DNA of 64,000 bases from Marisediminitalea aggregata. GTDB lineage: Bacteria; Pseudomonadota; Gammaproteobacteria; Enterobacterales; Alteromonadaceae. A model generated the notes under the pieces. That model was given only the letters and a program-made list of their open reading frames with translations. It was not told the DNA's origin and did not search any database. The stretch is from NCBI RefSeq assembly GCF_900129565.1, contig NZ_FQWD01000008.1, positions 1 to 64,000 of the forward strand. The letters run 5' to 3'. Position numbers and translations under genes: made by a program. Shown piece by piece: positions 55,279 to 64,000 of this stretch; within the stretch, counting starts at the first letter, position 1, and each line of letters starts with the position of its first letter.

Positions 55279-57900
55279 TTAACCTGTGTTTCGCATACCA
55301 ATAGCAATACCGCTGATAGCAACCATCATGGCTTTGTCCAGATTCGCGTCGTGCTCATCTTCGTCTAACTGACGAATGCGCGACAGCAGCTCAATCTGCA
55401 GGTAATGCAGCGGTTCAAGATAAGCGGCGCGGATATTCATAGACTCACGACCCTGTGGGTCTGACTCCATAATGGTTTCCTGACCGTTAATCTCTAGCAG
55501 CAGTGCAATTGCTTCTTTCAGCTCGGCGCGAAGGGCTGCACCAAAGTGCTTAAGCTCTTCAGGTACCAGACGATCATCGTATTCTTCGCTTATCCGAGGG
55601 TCGGCTTTCTGGAATACCATGTCCAGCATAGACAAACGCGACTTAAAGAATGGCCAGTTTTCCAGCATTTCTTTCAGTGTTTCTTCGTTGCCTTCCTTGC
55701 GAACGGCATCAATGGCACGCATGCTGCCCAACCAGGCTGGCAGTACCAAACGTGTCTGGGCCCAGGCGAATATCCATGGAATAGCACGCAGGCTCTCAAT
55801 TCCACCGGTAGGCTTACGTTTGGCAGGACGGCTGCCCAAAGGCAGTTTACCCAGTTCCTGTTCCGGCGTTGCTACGCGGAAATACGGCACGAATTCCGGA
55901 TCCTGACGTACCACGCCACGATAGAAATCGCGGCCCTTAGCCGCCATTGCTTTCATCAGCTCACGCCATTCGTCTTTAGGCGCCGGCGGCGGGAACAACA
56001 TGGCTTCAATGATTGCGCTGGTATAAATACCCAGGCTGCGCTTGGCTAGCAACGGCATACCAAACTTGTAACGGATCGTCTCACCTTGTTCAGTAACACG
56101 GAAGCCACCGTCTAGTGAACCCGGAGGCTGAGAGTGGATAGCAGCGTGAGCCGGTAAGCCACCACGACCGATAGTACCGCCACGACCGTGGAACAGGGTC
56201 AGGGTAACGTCGAATTCTTCAGCCAGCGCAACCAGCGCTTCCTGAGACTCGTACTGAGCCCAACCTGCGGCAATGGCACCCGCGTCTTTAGCCGAGTCTG
56301 AGTAGCCAATCATGACAAACTGTTTGCCCTGAATATAACCGCGATACCAGTCTACGCTAAGCAATTTGCGCATAACGGTGGGAGAGTTGTTCAGGTCGTC
56401 CAGTGTTTCAAACAACGGGGCTACTGGCATGGGCCAGTCCACGCCCATTTCCTGCAACAGCAGTTGCACAGCCATGACGTCAGAGGCTTCGCTTGCCATT
56501 GAGATAATGTAAATACCAAAGCCATGGCGACTGTGGTTTGCAATCACCTTACAGGTATCCAGCACTTCCTGAACGTCTTCAGACGGTTGCCATGCGCGTG
56601 GGAACAGTGGGCGCTTAGAACTTAATTCACGCAGCAGGAATGCTTGCTTGTCAGCTTCGCTCCATTGACCGTAGTCGCCCAAACCCAGATAACGGGTGAG
56701 TTCTGCAAGTACGTCAGCGTGACGCTGTGAGTCCTGACGCACATCCAAACGCAACAGGTGAATGCCGAAGCACTTCACGCGGCGGATGGTGTCCAGCAGC
56801 ATGCCGTTCGCGGTGGTTTCCAGACCACAATCACACAGTGACTGGTAGCACAGCATTAATGGCTCAAGCAACTCGTCGTTGTCCTGAATCCAGGTGCTTG
56901 CGTCGTAGGGACGGCCATTGAAGAAATCAGCAATGCCGTCGCGGGTATCGGCGCAGCGCTTCACCAGCGGGCGAAGGATGGCGCGATACGGCTCTAACTG
57001 CTCACCCGCACGTGCTTTTAATTCATCGTTACACAGGTTCATCGACAACTCGACCTGCAAGCGGTCAAGATCGATGGTTAACAACTTGGCTGCGCGGCGG
57101 CGAGCCAGCAACAGGACTTCTTCGGTAACCTTTGCAGTAACAAACGGGTTACCGTCACGGTCTCCACCCATCCACGAGCTAAAGTGAATAGGCGCCGCAT
57201 CAATAGGTAATGCTACGTTGTAGTCTTGCTGCAGACGTTCGTCCAGGTCACGCAGGAACTCGGGAACGGCTTCCCACAGTGAGTTTTCGATTACCGAGAA
57301 ACCCCAGCGGGCTTCGTCTACCGGCGTAGGACGTACAGAGCGAATTTCTTCTGTGTGCCATGCCTGACTGATCAAATCGGCAATACGCGTTTCCAAACGT
57401 TTGCGCTCGGTGTCAGTAAGTTGCTCGTGGTGAATGCTCTTTAAGCAAACCGCCAGCTCTTTATGCTTGTGGATAAGGGTGCGACGGAACACTTCGGTTG
57501 GGTGAGCGGTAAGTACCAGATCAATATCCAGTTTTGCTACGGCTTCCTCTACCTCTAAGGCTGACAGCTCAGCTTTGTCTAGGTGTTCAAACAGTGAGTC
57601 GATAGATGCTTCCACATCCAGACCCGCATTGTATTCCTGCTCTGCAATATTACCCAAATTCAGGAATTGTGCGAACGCTCTGGCAACAACCAGTAATTCG
57701 CTGTCTGACATGGTTTTGAAAGTTTCTTTCAGACTGCTTCCGCAATCTGTGTCACCCTGATACGACGCGCGGCCGTCGAGGCGAATCTTTTCAATTTTCT
57801 CTAACCAATCATTGCCCAATTGGGCCTTGATGGTTTCACCTAAAGTCTTTCCCAAATAACGAACAGTGTCTTTTAACTGTGCATCGTAATGTGATTGCAT
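55279..57900 (-). CDS. ppc: Phosphoenolpyruvate carboxylase
   Basis: 873 residues. The ATG at 57900 follows GGAGGG; an ATG four codons earlier overlaps that site. Active-site segments: VLTAHPTEVFRRTL with catalytic His, FHGRGGTIGRGG, AIPWIFAWAQTRLVLPAWLG, and the C-terminal GIAIGMRNTG that binds the allosteric effector. Carboxylates phosphoenolpyruvate to oxaloacetate to refill the citric acid cycle. Bases 55268-55293 form a perfect 26-bp palindrome centred on its stop codon. Confidence 0.98.
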   Translation of the reverse strand: MQSHYDAQLKDTVRYLGKTLGETIKAQLGNDWLEKIEKIRLDGRASYQGDTDCGSSLKETFKTMSDSELLVVARAFAQFLNLGNIAEQEYNAGLDVEASIDSLFEHLDKAELSALEVEEAVAKLDIDLVLTAHPTEVFRRTLIHKHKELAVCLKSIHHEQLTDTERKRLETRIADLISQAWHTEEIRSVRPTPVDEARWGFSVIENSLWEAVPEFLRDLDERLQQDYNVALPIDAAPIHFSSWMGGDRDGNPFVTAKVTEEVLLLARRRAAKLLTIDLDRLQVELSMNLCNDELKARAGEQLEPYRAILRPLVKRCADTRDGIADFFNGRPYDASTWIQDNDELLEPLMLCYQSLCDCGLETTANGMLLDTIRRVKCFGIHLLRLDVRQDSQRHADVLAELTRYLGLGDYGQWSEADKQAFLLRELSSKRPLFPRAWQPSEDVQEVLDTCKVIANHSRHGFGIYIISMASEASDVMAVQLLLQEMGVDWPMPVAPLFETLDDLNNSPTVMRKLLSVDWYRGYIQGKQFVMIGYSDSAKDAGAIAAGWAQYESQEALVALAEEFDVTLTLFHGRGGTIGRGGLPAHAAIHSQPPGSLDGGFRVTEQGETIRYKFGMPLLAKRSLGIYTSAIIEAMLFPPPAPKDEWRELMKAMAAKGRDFYRGVVRQDPEFVPYFRVATPEQELGKLPLGSRPAKRKPTGGIESLRAIPWIFAWAQTRLVLPAWLGSMRAIDAVRKEGNEETLKEMLENWPFFKSRLSMLDMVFQKADPRISEEYDDRLVPEELKHFGAALRAELKEAIALLLEINGQETIMESDPQGRESMNIRAAYLEPLHYLQIELLSRIRQLDEDEHDANLDKAMMVAISGIAIGMRNTG

Positions 57901-58144
57901 GGTGCCCTCCATATAACAATGCCGATCACATTACTGTTTCCCGGGTCGCTTGTCTAATGACATTTTGCAGTATAGGGCTGTTCCAGGCCTCATTCTGAAG
58001 CACTAAATCAAAGGCACGGGCAGGAAAGTTAAGGGTGTGTTACACTATCGGCCCAATTAAAACGAACGTGTTATAATTTTTCAGAATAATTCATGAATTG
58101 TTTAAATTTTGCGCGTTTTGTGTAATTTACTTACAGGAGTGACT

Positions 58145-58765
58145 GTGTCAGATCAATTTAAGACAGTAGAAACCCAAGCGAGCTACGGCATCGGTTTTCA
58201 AATGGGTCAGCAACTGCAATCGAATCCTTTTGAAGGCTTGGACCTGGATTCTGTTGTCGCTGGTTTAAAAGACGCGTTTACCGGTCAAGCACCGCAAGTA
58301 GACAATGACACCCTGCGCGACGCGTTCGGTGAAATTCATCAGCGTATGCAGGCTGCAAAAGCTGAACAGCATAAAGAGGCGATTGCTGAAGGCGAAAACT
58401 TCCTGGCTGAAAACGCCAAGCGCGACGGCGTAGTAACCACTGAGTCTGGTCTGCAGTACGAAGTACTGACTACTGGCGAAGGTGCGAAGCCTACTGCTGA
58501 CAGCACTGTGCGTACGCATTACCACGGTACCTTAATCAACGGTTCAGTATTCGACAGCTCATACGACCGTGGCCAACCGGCTGAATTCCCGGTAGGTGGC
58601 GTAATTAAAGGCTGGACTGAAGCACTGCAGATGATGCCTGTTGGCTCAAAGTGGCGTTTATACGTGCCTCACAACCTGGCTTACGGTGAGCAAGGTGCGG
58701 GTGGCGCAATTGCCCCGTACAGCACGCTGGTGTTCGATGTTGAGTTGTTAGACATCCTGGGCTAA
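58145..58765 (+). CDS. fklB: FKBP-type peptidyl-prolyl isomerase, FklB-like
   Basis: 206 residues from the GTG at 58145, preceded by AGGAG; exactly the length of E. coli FklB (FKBP22). N-terminal dimerisation helices (VETQASYGIGFQMGQQLQSN) and C-terminal FKBP domain (about 105-205) with VRTHYHGTLINGSVFDSSYD, FPVGGVIKGWTEALQMMPVG and LAYGEQGAGGAIAPYSTLVF. No signal peptide, so cytoplasmic. Assists proline-limited folding. Monocistronic with its own terminator. Confidence 0.95.
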   Translation: MSDQFKTVETQASYGIGFQMGQQLQSNPFEGLDLDSVVAGLKDAFTGQAPQVDNDTLRDAFGEIHQRMQAAKAEQHKEAIAEGENFLAENAKRDGVVTTESGLQYEVLTTGEGAKPTADSTVRTHYHGTLINGSVFDSSYDRGQPAEFPVGGVIKGWTEALQMMPVGSKWRLYVPHNLAYGEQGAGGAIAPYSTLVFDVELLDILG

Positions 58766-58776
58766 GCCTGAATGCC

Positions 58777-58813
58777 AAAGCCTGCCTTTTTAGGCGGGCT
58801 TTGTGTTTTTTTA
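58777..58813 (+). terminator. Intrinsic terminator after fklB
   Basis: AAAGCCTGCCT / AGGCGGGCTTT stem (one G-U pair) and a T-run (GTGTTTTTTT). Confidence 0.88.
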
Positions 58814-58974
58814 CTTCTTCCCGTTGTTATCGGTGCTATCTCCCTCAAACTGGCATCACTTATTCCTGAAAATTCTCCCTCAGACTGACCATAACCCATT
58901 GGCAAAGCAGCTAAATAGCTTTAGTCTAGCCGTTTATTAACAAGTTTTTTTCAATTGCTGCGTTTTTATTCGAT

Positions 58975-59505
58975 ATGGCTTTCTCTTCTTCAAGACTCCC
59001 GTCTGTGATCCAGGCGTTGGATACATTCAGTCGCCGCGTATGTCAGGCGTGCAGTGCGCTGTCGCTGGTTATGGTTGTAGTTATGCTGGTTATTGTGGTG
59101 CTCAGGTACGGCTTTCAAATGGGCTGGATCGCGCTGCAGGAGTCAGTGACTTACCTGCATGGCGCCGTCTTCCTATTGGCTTTAGGCTATACGCTGCAAT
59201 GCGACGGTCATGTTCGGGTGGACGTATTCTACCGACGGTTCTCCCCGCGTAGGCAAGCCATGGTGAACTTTTGGGGCACGCTGTTGTTGCTAATCCCCGT
59301 TTGCGGCTTTTTGCTCTACTATGCGGTGCCTTACGCCGCGGACTCCTGGGCCTTGATGGAGACATCCAAAGAACCCGGTGGTCTGCCGCTGGTATTCGTA
59401 CTGAAGTCTCTCATTCCATTGGGCATTGGTATTTTGCTGCTGCAAGGTGTGAGCGAACTGTGCCGCAGTTTTCTGAACTGGCGTTATAACACGGAGGTGC
59501 AATAA
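58975..59505 (+). CDS. TRAP transporter small permease (DctQ type)
   Basis: 176 residues with four membrane helices. Pattern LRYGFQMGWIALQESVTYLH followed by HVRVDVFYRRFSPRRQAMVN is typical of the 4TMS small subunit. Works with the large permease encoded 2 bases downstream and the binding protein after it. Start ATG lacks a clear ribosome site. First gene of the three-gene TRAP operon. Confidence 0.93.
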   Translation: MAFSSSRLPSVIQALDTFSRRVCQACSALSLVMVVVMLVIVVLRYGFQMGWIALQESVTYLHGAVFLLALGYTLQCDGHVRVDVFYRRFSPRRQAMVNFWGTLLLLIPVCGFLLYYAVPYAADSWALMETSKEPGGLPLVFVLKSLIPLGIGILLLQGVSELCRSFLNWRYNTEVQ

Positions 59506-59507
59506 CG

Positions 59508-60896
59508 ATGGAGTGGATGGCGTTAGTTCTGTTTGCCTGCGTGTGCGGTGTGTTGTTATTTGGCTATCCGGTTGCACTAACGTTGGCCGGTGTATCGCTG
59601 ATATTTGCGGGTATTGGTGCCTTGGTTGGCGGGTTTGATGCGTCATATCTTACTGCTATGCCCAATCGGTTATTCGGGATTGTCTCTAACGAGACGCTAA
59701 TCGCGGTGCCGTTATTTGTGTTCATGGGCGTCATGTTGGAGAAGTCCAAAGTCGCCGAATCCCTGTTAGTCGCCATGGCGGCGCTACTGGGCAAGTATCG
59801 CAGTGGCATGGCGGTGTCTGTGGTGTTGGTTGGTATGTTGCTGGCAGCAAGTACCGGTATTGTTGGGGCGACGGTGGTTACCATGGGCTTGTTGTCTTTA
59901 CCCTCTATGCTCAACCGGGGGTATTCTCCCGCGTTTGCCACCGGTGCTATTTGTGCCACTGGTACCCTTGGCCAAATCATTCCGCCTTCTATCGCGCTGA
60001 TATTATTGGGTGATGTACTCTCCAGTGCTTATCAAAAAGCACAGTTATCGATGGGCATTTTTTCACCGGACTCGGTATCGGTGGGAGATTTATTCGTCGG
60101 TGCCTTAGTACCGGGGCTGTTACTGGTGGTGCTGTATCTGATTTACGTCATGGTTGTAGGCGTGAAGTCAGGTAAGTCAGATGATGCCGCTATGAATATC
60201 GACGCAACCGCCACCGCGTCCGCTACTGAAGAGCCGGAACAGAGCTTGTTTTCGGCGCTGGTCCCCCCGTTGTTGCTTATTATTGTGGTGTTGGGGTCAA
60301 TACTGGCAGGGTTTGCAACGCCAACAGAAGCCGCAGGTGTTGGTGCAAGTGGTGCCTTATTATTGGCTGCTTTTAAGAAGCAATTGTCTCTTGCGCAGTT
60401 AAAAGTGGTGACCATGGATACTACGCGCATGACTGCCATGGTGTTCATGATCCTAATCGGCGCTTCTGTATTTTCACTGGTGTTCCGTGGATTCGGTGGT
60501 GAAGAACTGATTCATGGCTTCTTAACAGAACTGCCCGGCGGCGTGTTTGGGGCCATGCTGGTGGTAATGCTGGTAGTGTTTGCATTGGGCTTTATACTGG
60601 ACTTCATTGAGATCACGTTTGTGGTAGTGCCCATTGTTGCCCCGGTTTTACTCGCCATGGGTATTGATCCGGTGTGGTTAGGCATTATGCTGGCGCTTAA
60701 TCTGCAGACTTCGTTTTTAACACCGCCATTTGGCTTCGCGCTGTTTTACCTGCGTGGCGTAGCGCCGCCTACCATACTAACGTCTGATATCTATCGCGGT
60801 GTTGTGCCCTTCATCATTATTCAGATTGTGCTATTAATAGGATTAGCCATTTGGCCTGAGCTGGCCACCTGGTTGCCTGAAACGCTCTACAGCTAA
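59508..60896 (+). CDS. TRAP transporter large permease (DctM type)
   Basis: 462 residues with about 12 membrane helices. DctM motifs: LFVFMGVMLEKSKVAESLL, GATVVTMGLLSLPSMLNRGY, ATGTLGQIIPPSIALILLGD, FATPTEAAGVGASGALLLAA and TSFLTPPFGFALFYLRG. Moves the organic acid delivered by the binding protein with the Na+ gradient. Begins 2 bases after the small-permease stop codon. A hydrophilic loop near 220-240 (DAAMNIDATATASATEEPEQ) is longer than in DctM and typical of the mannitol/chloroaromatic-type subgroup. Confidence 0.95.
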   Translation: MEWMALVLFACVCGVLLFGYPVALTLAGVSLIFAGIGALVGGFDASYLTAMPNRLFGIVSNETLIAVPLFVFMGVMLEKSKVAESLLVAMAALLGKYRSGMAVSVVLVGMLLAASTGIVGATVVTMGLLSLPSMLNRGYSPAFATGAICATGTLGQIIPPSIALILLGDVLSSAYQKAQLSMGIFSPDSVSVGDLFVGALVPGLLLVVLYLIYVMVVGVKSGKSDDAAMNIDATATASATEEPEQSLFSALVPPLLLIIVVLGSILAGFATPTEAAGVGASGALLLAAFKKQLSLAQLKVVTMDTTRMTAMVFMILIGASVFSLVFRGFGGEELIHGFLTELPGGVFGAMLVVMLVVFALGFILDFIEITFVVVPIVAPVLLAMGIDPVWLGIMLALNLQTSFLTPPFGFALFYLRGVAPPTILTSDIYRGVVPFIIIQIVLLIGLAIWPELATWLPETLYS

Positions 60897-60906
60897 GGAT
60901 ACAATA

Positions 60907-62001
60907 ATGAAAAAAATGCTATTGGCAGTAATGGGACTGGGTATGGCTTTAGGCCTGAGTGGTTGCCAGGACAATACTCAATCAAATACAACCGCAGCGC
61001 AAGCTGCGCCACAACAAACCTATGAATGGAAACTAGTGACTTCCTGGCCGAAGAATTTTCCCGGCTTAGGACAAGCGCCGGAAACCTTTGCCGAGTATGT
61101 CAACGAGATGTCGGGCGGCAGATTAACCGTAAAAGTGTTTGGTGCCGGTGAACTGGTACCCGGATTTGAAGTGTTTGATGCCGTTGCCCAGGGTACAGCA
61201 CAAATGGGCCACGCTGGCGCGTACTACTGGAAAGGTAAAATGCCTGCGGCACCGATTTTTTCAGCGATCCCATTTGGTATGAATGCCCAGGAAATGAACG
61301 GTTGGCTGCACTATGGCGGTGGTTTGAAGCTCTGGCAGGATTTGTACAAGCCATTCGGCGTTGTGCCCTTTGCCGGCGGTAACACCGGTGTGCAGATGGC
61401 GGGCTGGTTTAAGAAAGAAATCAACAGCCTCGACGATTTTCAGGGCTTAAAAATGCGTATTCCGGGTCTGGGCGGCGAAGTGCTCAAAGCAGTTGGCGGC
61501 ATTCCGGTAACCCTGACCGGTGGCGAAATATTTACGTCTTTACAAACCGGTGCTATTGACGCGACTGAGTGGGTTGGCCCGTACAATGATTTGGCGTTTG
61601 GGTTGTTCCGTGCTGCCGATTATTACTACACCAGTGGCTGGCATGAGCCGGGCACACAGCTGGAATTCCTGGTAAACGAGCAAGCGCTCAACAGCTTACC
61701 CTCAGATCTACAGGCTATTGTGAAAGTAGCCATGCGTGCCGCGAATCAGGATATGCTGGATGAGTATACTGCACGAAACAATGCCGCTATGAACAAGTTG
61801 GTCAATGAACACGGTGTAACGGTACGTGAGTTACCCCAGGATGTGATTGACGCGCTTCGCGAAGCGTCTGCCCAGGTAATGGCGCAGCAAGCTGAAGCAG
61901 ACCCAGATTTTAAACGCATCTACGACGCCTACCAGTCTTTCTTCGCTGGCGCGAAAACCTTCCACGGTATGTCAGAACAAGCGTATTACAACAATCGTTA
62001 A
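60907..62001 (+). CDS. TRAP transporter solute-binding lipoprotein (TakP-like)
   Basis: 364 residues. Signal peptide with lipobox LSGCQD (Cys near residue 20), so anchored instead of free periplasmic, which is unusual for Gram-negative TRAP binding proteins. The mature part follows TakP, the alpha-keto-acid binder of Rhodobacter: LVTSWPKNFPGLGQAPETFA, VFGAGELVPGFEVFDAV, GNTGVQMAGWFKKEINSLDD, MRIPGLGGEVLKAVGG and ATEWVGPYNDLAFGL. Likely ligand is a 2-oxo acid such as pyruvate or a branched-chain keto acid. Third gene of the operon, 10 bases after the large permease. Confidence 0.93.
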   Translation: MKKMLLAVMGLGMALGLSGCQDNTQSNTTAAQAAPQQTYEWKLVTSWPKNFPGLGQAPETFAEYVNEMSGGRLTVKVFGAGELVPGFEVFDAVAQGTAQMGHAGAYYWKGKMPAAPIFSAIPFGMNAQEMNGWLHYGGGLKLWQDLYKPFGVVPFAGGNTGVQMAGWFKKEINSLDDFQGLKMRIPGLGGEVLKAVGGIPVTLTGGEIFTSLQTGAIDATEWVGPYNDLAFGLFRAADYYYTSGWHEPGTQLEFLVNEQALNSLPSDLQAIVKVAMRAANQDMLDEYTARNNAAMNKLVNEHGVTVRELPQDVIDALREASAQVMAQQAEADPDFKRIYDAYQSFFAGAKTFHGMSEQAYYNNR

Positions 62002-62098
62002 ACTGATTGTGTGATAAGCCGGGTGATAGCTGCTCAGAGTTGTTATCATCCGGTGGTTTATTACAATACGCGCTCAAATTATAAAGGATAGTGTGACT

Positions 62099-63277
62099 AT
62101 GGTTATTCAGCCCAAAATACGTGGCTTTATTTGTACAAATGCGCATCCAGTGGGTTGTGCAGCAGTTGTGTCAGAACAAATTGATTATATTCAAGGGCTT
62201 GGCGATTTAGGCGACGGGCCTAAAAAGGTACTGGTTCTGGGTTGTTCTACCGGCTACGGACTGGCTTCGCGTATTACTTCGGCGTTTGGCTATGGCGCAG
62301 CAACACTGGGCGTCTGTTTTGAAAAGGCCCCGACAGAACGCAAAACCGGCACAGCAGGTTGGTACAATACCGCTGCGTTCCATCATAAAGCGAAAGCGGC
62401 AGATCTGTATGCAGAAACCTTAAACGGTGATGCATTCTCTGCAGCTATGAAGCAGGAAGTGATTGACAAAATTAAAGCCGATTTAGGTCAGGTCGACCTG
62501 GTAATCTATAGTCTGGCCGCCCCGCGTCGTACTGATCCAGTTACCGGTGAAGTGTATAAGTCTACGCTCAAACCAGTGGGTCAGGCTTACACCACAAAGA
62601 CTTACGATACCGACAAAGACCTGGTACATGATGTTAGTCTTGAGCCTGCCAACGACGATGAAATCTTCAATACCGTTAAGGTAATGGGCGGCGAAGACTG
62701 GGAATTGTGGCTGGACGCATTGTCTGAAGCTGGCGTACTGGCTGAAGGCTGTAAAACGACGGCTTATACCTATATTGGTAAAGAACTGACATGGCCAATT
62801 TATGGTCAGGCCACCATTGGTAAAGCGAAGGAAGATTTGGATCGCGCGGCAAGTGCTATCAACGACAAGCTGTCTGCATTAAGTGTTGACGCTCACGTTT
62901 CATCGCTGAAGGCGTTGGTTACGCAAGCCAGTTCCGCAATTCCGGTGATGCCACTATATATTTCGCTGTTGTATCGCGTGATGAAAAACGAAGGCACGCA
63001 CGAAGGCTGTATCGAGCAAATTGCTGGATTATATAAAGATTGTTTGTACGGTTCTGAACCTACGCTGGATGAGCAAAACCGCTATCGCATGGACGGGAAG
63101 GAAACCAACGATGATACCCAGGCCGTCATCAAAGGTCTCTGGGACCAGGTTACTCAGGATAACTTCCATGAGTTAAGTGATTACGCGGGCTATCACCATG
63201 AGTTTTTACGTCTGTTCGGCTTTGATGTCGCAGGGGTGGATTACGATGCGGACGTTGACCCGCTGGTTAATTGGTAA
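62099..63277 (+). CDS. fabV: Trans-2-enoyl-CoA / enoyl-ACP reductase FabV
   Basis: 392 residues from the ATG at 62099 (MVIQPKIRGFICTNAHPVGC), the usual family start; AAGGA lies 10 bases upstream, and a GTG at 62093 is less likely. NADH site VLVLGCSTGYGLASRIT, VDLVIYSLAAPRRTDP, and the catalytic Tyr-x8-Lys in TYIGKELTWPIYGQATIGKA. FabV is a large, triclosan-resistant short-chain reductase that performs the last step of fatty-acid elongation. Monocistronic with its own terminator. Confidence 0.97.
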   Translation: MVIQPKIRGFICTNAHPVGCAAVVSEQIDYIQGLGDLGDGPKKVLVLGCSTGYGLASRITSAFGYGAATLGVCFEKAPTERKTGTAGWYNTAAFHHKAKAADLYAETLNGDAFSAAMKQEVIDKIKADLGQVDLVIYSLAAPRRTDPVTGEVYKSTLKPVGQAYTTKTYDTDKDLVHDVSLEPANDDEIFNTVKVMGGEDWELWLDALSEAGVLAEGCKTTAYTYIGKELTWPIYGQATIGKAKEDLDRAASAINDKLSALSVDAHVSSLKALVTQASSAIPVMPLYISLLYRVMKNEGTHEGCIEQIAGLYKDCLYGSEPTLDEQNRYRMDGKETNDDTQAVIKGLWDQVTQDNFHELSDYAGYHHEFLRLFGFDVAGVDYDADVDPLVNW

Positions 63278-63294
63278 AACCATTTGATAATTAT

Positions 63295-63321
63295 AATAAG
63301 CCGTCGTTATGACGGCTTATT
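63295..63321 (+). terminator. Intrinsic terminator after fabV
   Basis: AATAAGCCGTC / GACGGCTTATT perfect 11-bp stem with a GTTAT loop, followed by a short T-rich tail. Confidence 0.82.
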
Positions 63322-63762
63322 TGTATGATGAATAGATGAATTCTGCTAATTCCGCCTGTTTTTTGACCATTTGGTGGGTTTTGCGACCAAGGTGGTAGGT
63401 TGATTGTACAGATTAATCCGATAAAAATAGTGCATAATCTGCGAATTGCGTAGCGCAAGTCGTCAGGATGATGCTAAAATTCCGTAATTAAGTAGAGTGA
63501 CCTGTCTGTTACTCTCTTTCGCCTTGTTAACGGGCGGCAAAACCATGCGCTAAAAAACAACAATAAAATTGTTAACGCCGGCAAATTCTAACAATAACAA
63601 TTCAGCTTGATTGCGAAGTAAAAATTAGCTTTGAGGGTTTCTTACGACCTTTATTAGCATAGTAGTGGTGAGCAAAGTACGTTTTTGAATCGTATCTTTT
63701 CAATGTGGTGAAAGATGCTGCCTATTCAAAAGGGTATTTCTATTAGAGTAGTGCGATTACGT
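63322..63762 (+). other. Leader region of the nqr operon, no gene seen
   Basis: About 440 bases without a credible gene. It holds small hairpins (for example TTGCG-TAG-CGCAA near 63446) and must contain the nqr promoter, which I cannot place firmly. An in-frame ATG at 63715 with GGTGA upstream would extend NqrA by 16 residues. Confidence 0.5.
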
Positions 63763-64000
63763 ATGATAAAAATCAAAAAAGGTCTCGACCTCCCTATATC
63801 GGGAGCGCCGACACAACAGATCCAGGATGGACTGTCTGTGACGCGTGCTGCCATTTTGGGAGAAGAATATGTGGGTATGCGTCCTACCATGCACGTGCAG
63901 GTTGGAGACAAAGTGAAGAAAGGTCAGGTTCTTTTCGAAGATAAGAAAAACCCTGGCGTTAAATTCACTGCTCCGGTTGCGGGTGAAGTGGTAGAAGTAA
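63763..64000 (+). CDS. nqrA: Na+-translocating NADH:quinone reductase subunit A, N-terminal part
   Basis: First 79 codons only; the gene runs off the right edge. [35 protein letters not shown] and [18 protein letters not shown] match NqrA closely. It is the cytoplasmic, quinone-interacting subunit of the sodium-pumping respiratory complex and first gene of nqrABCDEF. The start at 63763 matches other NqrA proteins; an upstream in-frame ATG at 63715 has a better ribosome site, so a longer form is possible. Na+-NQR is typical of marine gammaproteobacteria and would supply the Na+ gradient used by the symporters in this window. Confidence 0.96.
   Translation, partial: MIKIKKGLDLPISGAPTQQIQDGLSVTRAAILGEEYVGMRPTMHVQVGDKVKKGQVLFEDKKNPGVKFTAPVAGEVVEV

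Overview
The window looks like chromosome of a marine gammaproteobacterium of the order Alteromonadales, most likely Alteromonadaceae. This rests on the mix of genes rather than on any one marker: elongation factor Tu at the left edge and NqrA of the Na+-translocating NADH:quinone reductase at the right edge, a FabV-type enoyl reductase, an Oar-like TonB-dependent receptor, a DcaP-type porin, a complete acetate-switch gene set (acs, CrbS/CrbR-like regulators, DUF4212 + sodium/solute symporter), a PEP-CTERM-like secreted protein and large secreted subtilases. GC content is moderate and coding density is high.

Left part (0-13 kb): after the end of tuf come a small PEP-CTERM-like protein and a secreted S8 peptidase with an SLH-like tail (+). 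Facing them is a long minus-strand unit: a second S8 peptidase, a secreted protein of unknown function, an FHA-GAF protein, a membrane Ser/Thr kinase with TPR repeats, a soluble histidine kinase and a NarL-type response regulator, with overlapping or tightly spaced regulatory genes. The PEP-CTERM-like gene and both peptidases share a palindromic box (GGGG-N4-CCCC, one arm degenerate in one copy) 61-86 bases before the start codon, with a CTAAA element 24-29 bases downstream. I propose one regulon: a phosphorylation cascade controlling secreted peptidases and its own operon. I do not recognise this as a described system.

Middle (13-36 kb): a RecF/SMC-like ATPase, a ComB-like phosphatase, an MCP-like protein without signalling domain, a Tas-type aldo-keto reductase, a Na/Pi cotransporter, then acetate use (DcaP porin, acs, response regulator), a GNAT gene split by a 258-bp miniature inverted-repeat element, two tandem periplasmic binding-protein paralogues, a rimK / aspartoacylase-like / rimB operon, the CrbS-like sensor kinase, and the symporter pair followed by a CBS-nucleotidyltransferase and a DnaQ-like exonuclease.

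At 36.4-37.0 kb a tRNA-Leu(CAG) with a strong consensus promoter is followed by three tandem ~161-bp repeats, each beginning with a copy of the tRNA 3' end. This architecture resembles the rtT repeats behind E. coli tyrT.

Right part (37-64 kb): a type IV pilin-like protein, a NIT-domain chemoreceptor, a small lipoprotein, glutaredoxin 2, a LysE-type exporter, an orphan ParA, a TPR lipoprotein with an M28 peptidase, a 2OG-Fe(II) oxygenase, udk-nupC for nucleoside salvage, a coupled pair of a binding protein and an unknown membrane protein, the large TonB-dependent receptor, argR with a putative ARG-box pair upstream, mdh, ppc, an FklB-type peptidyl-prolyl isomerase, a TRAP transporter (TakP-like binding protein), fabV and the start of nqrA.
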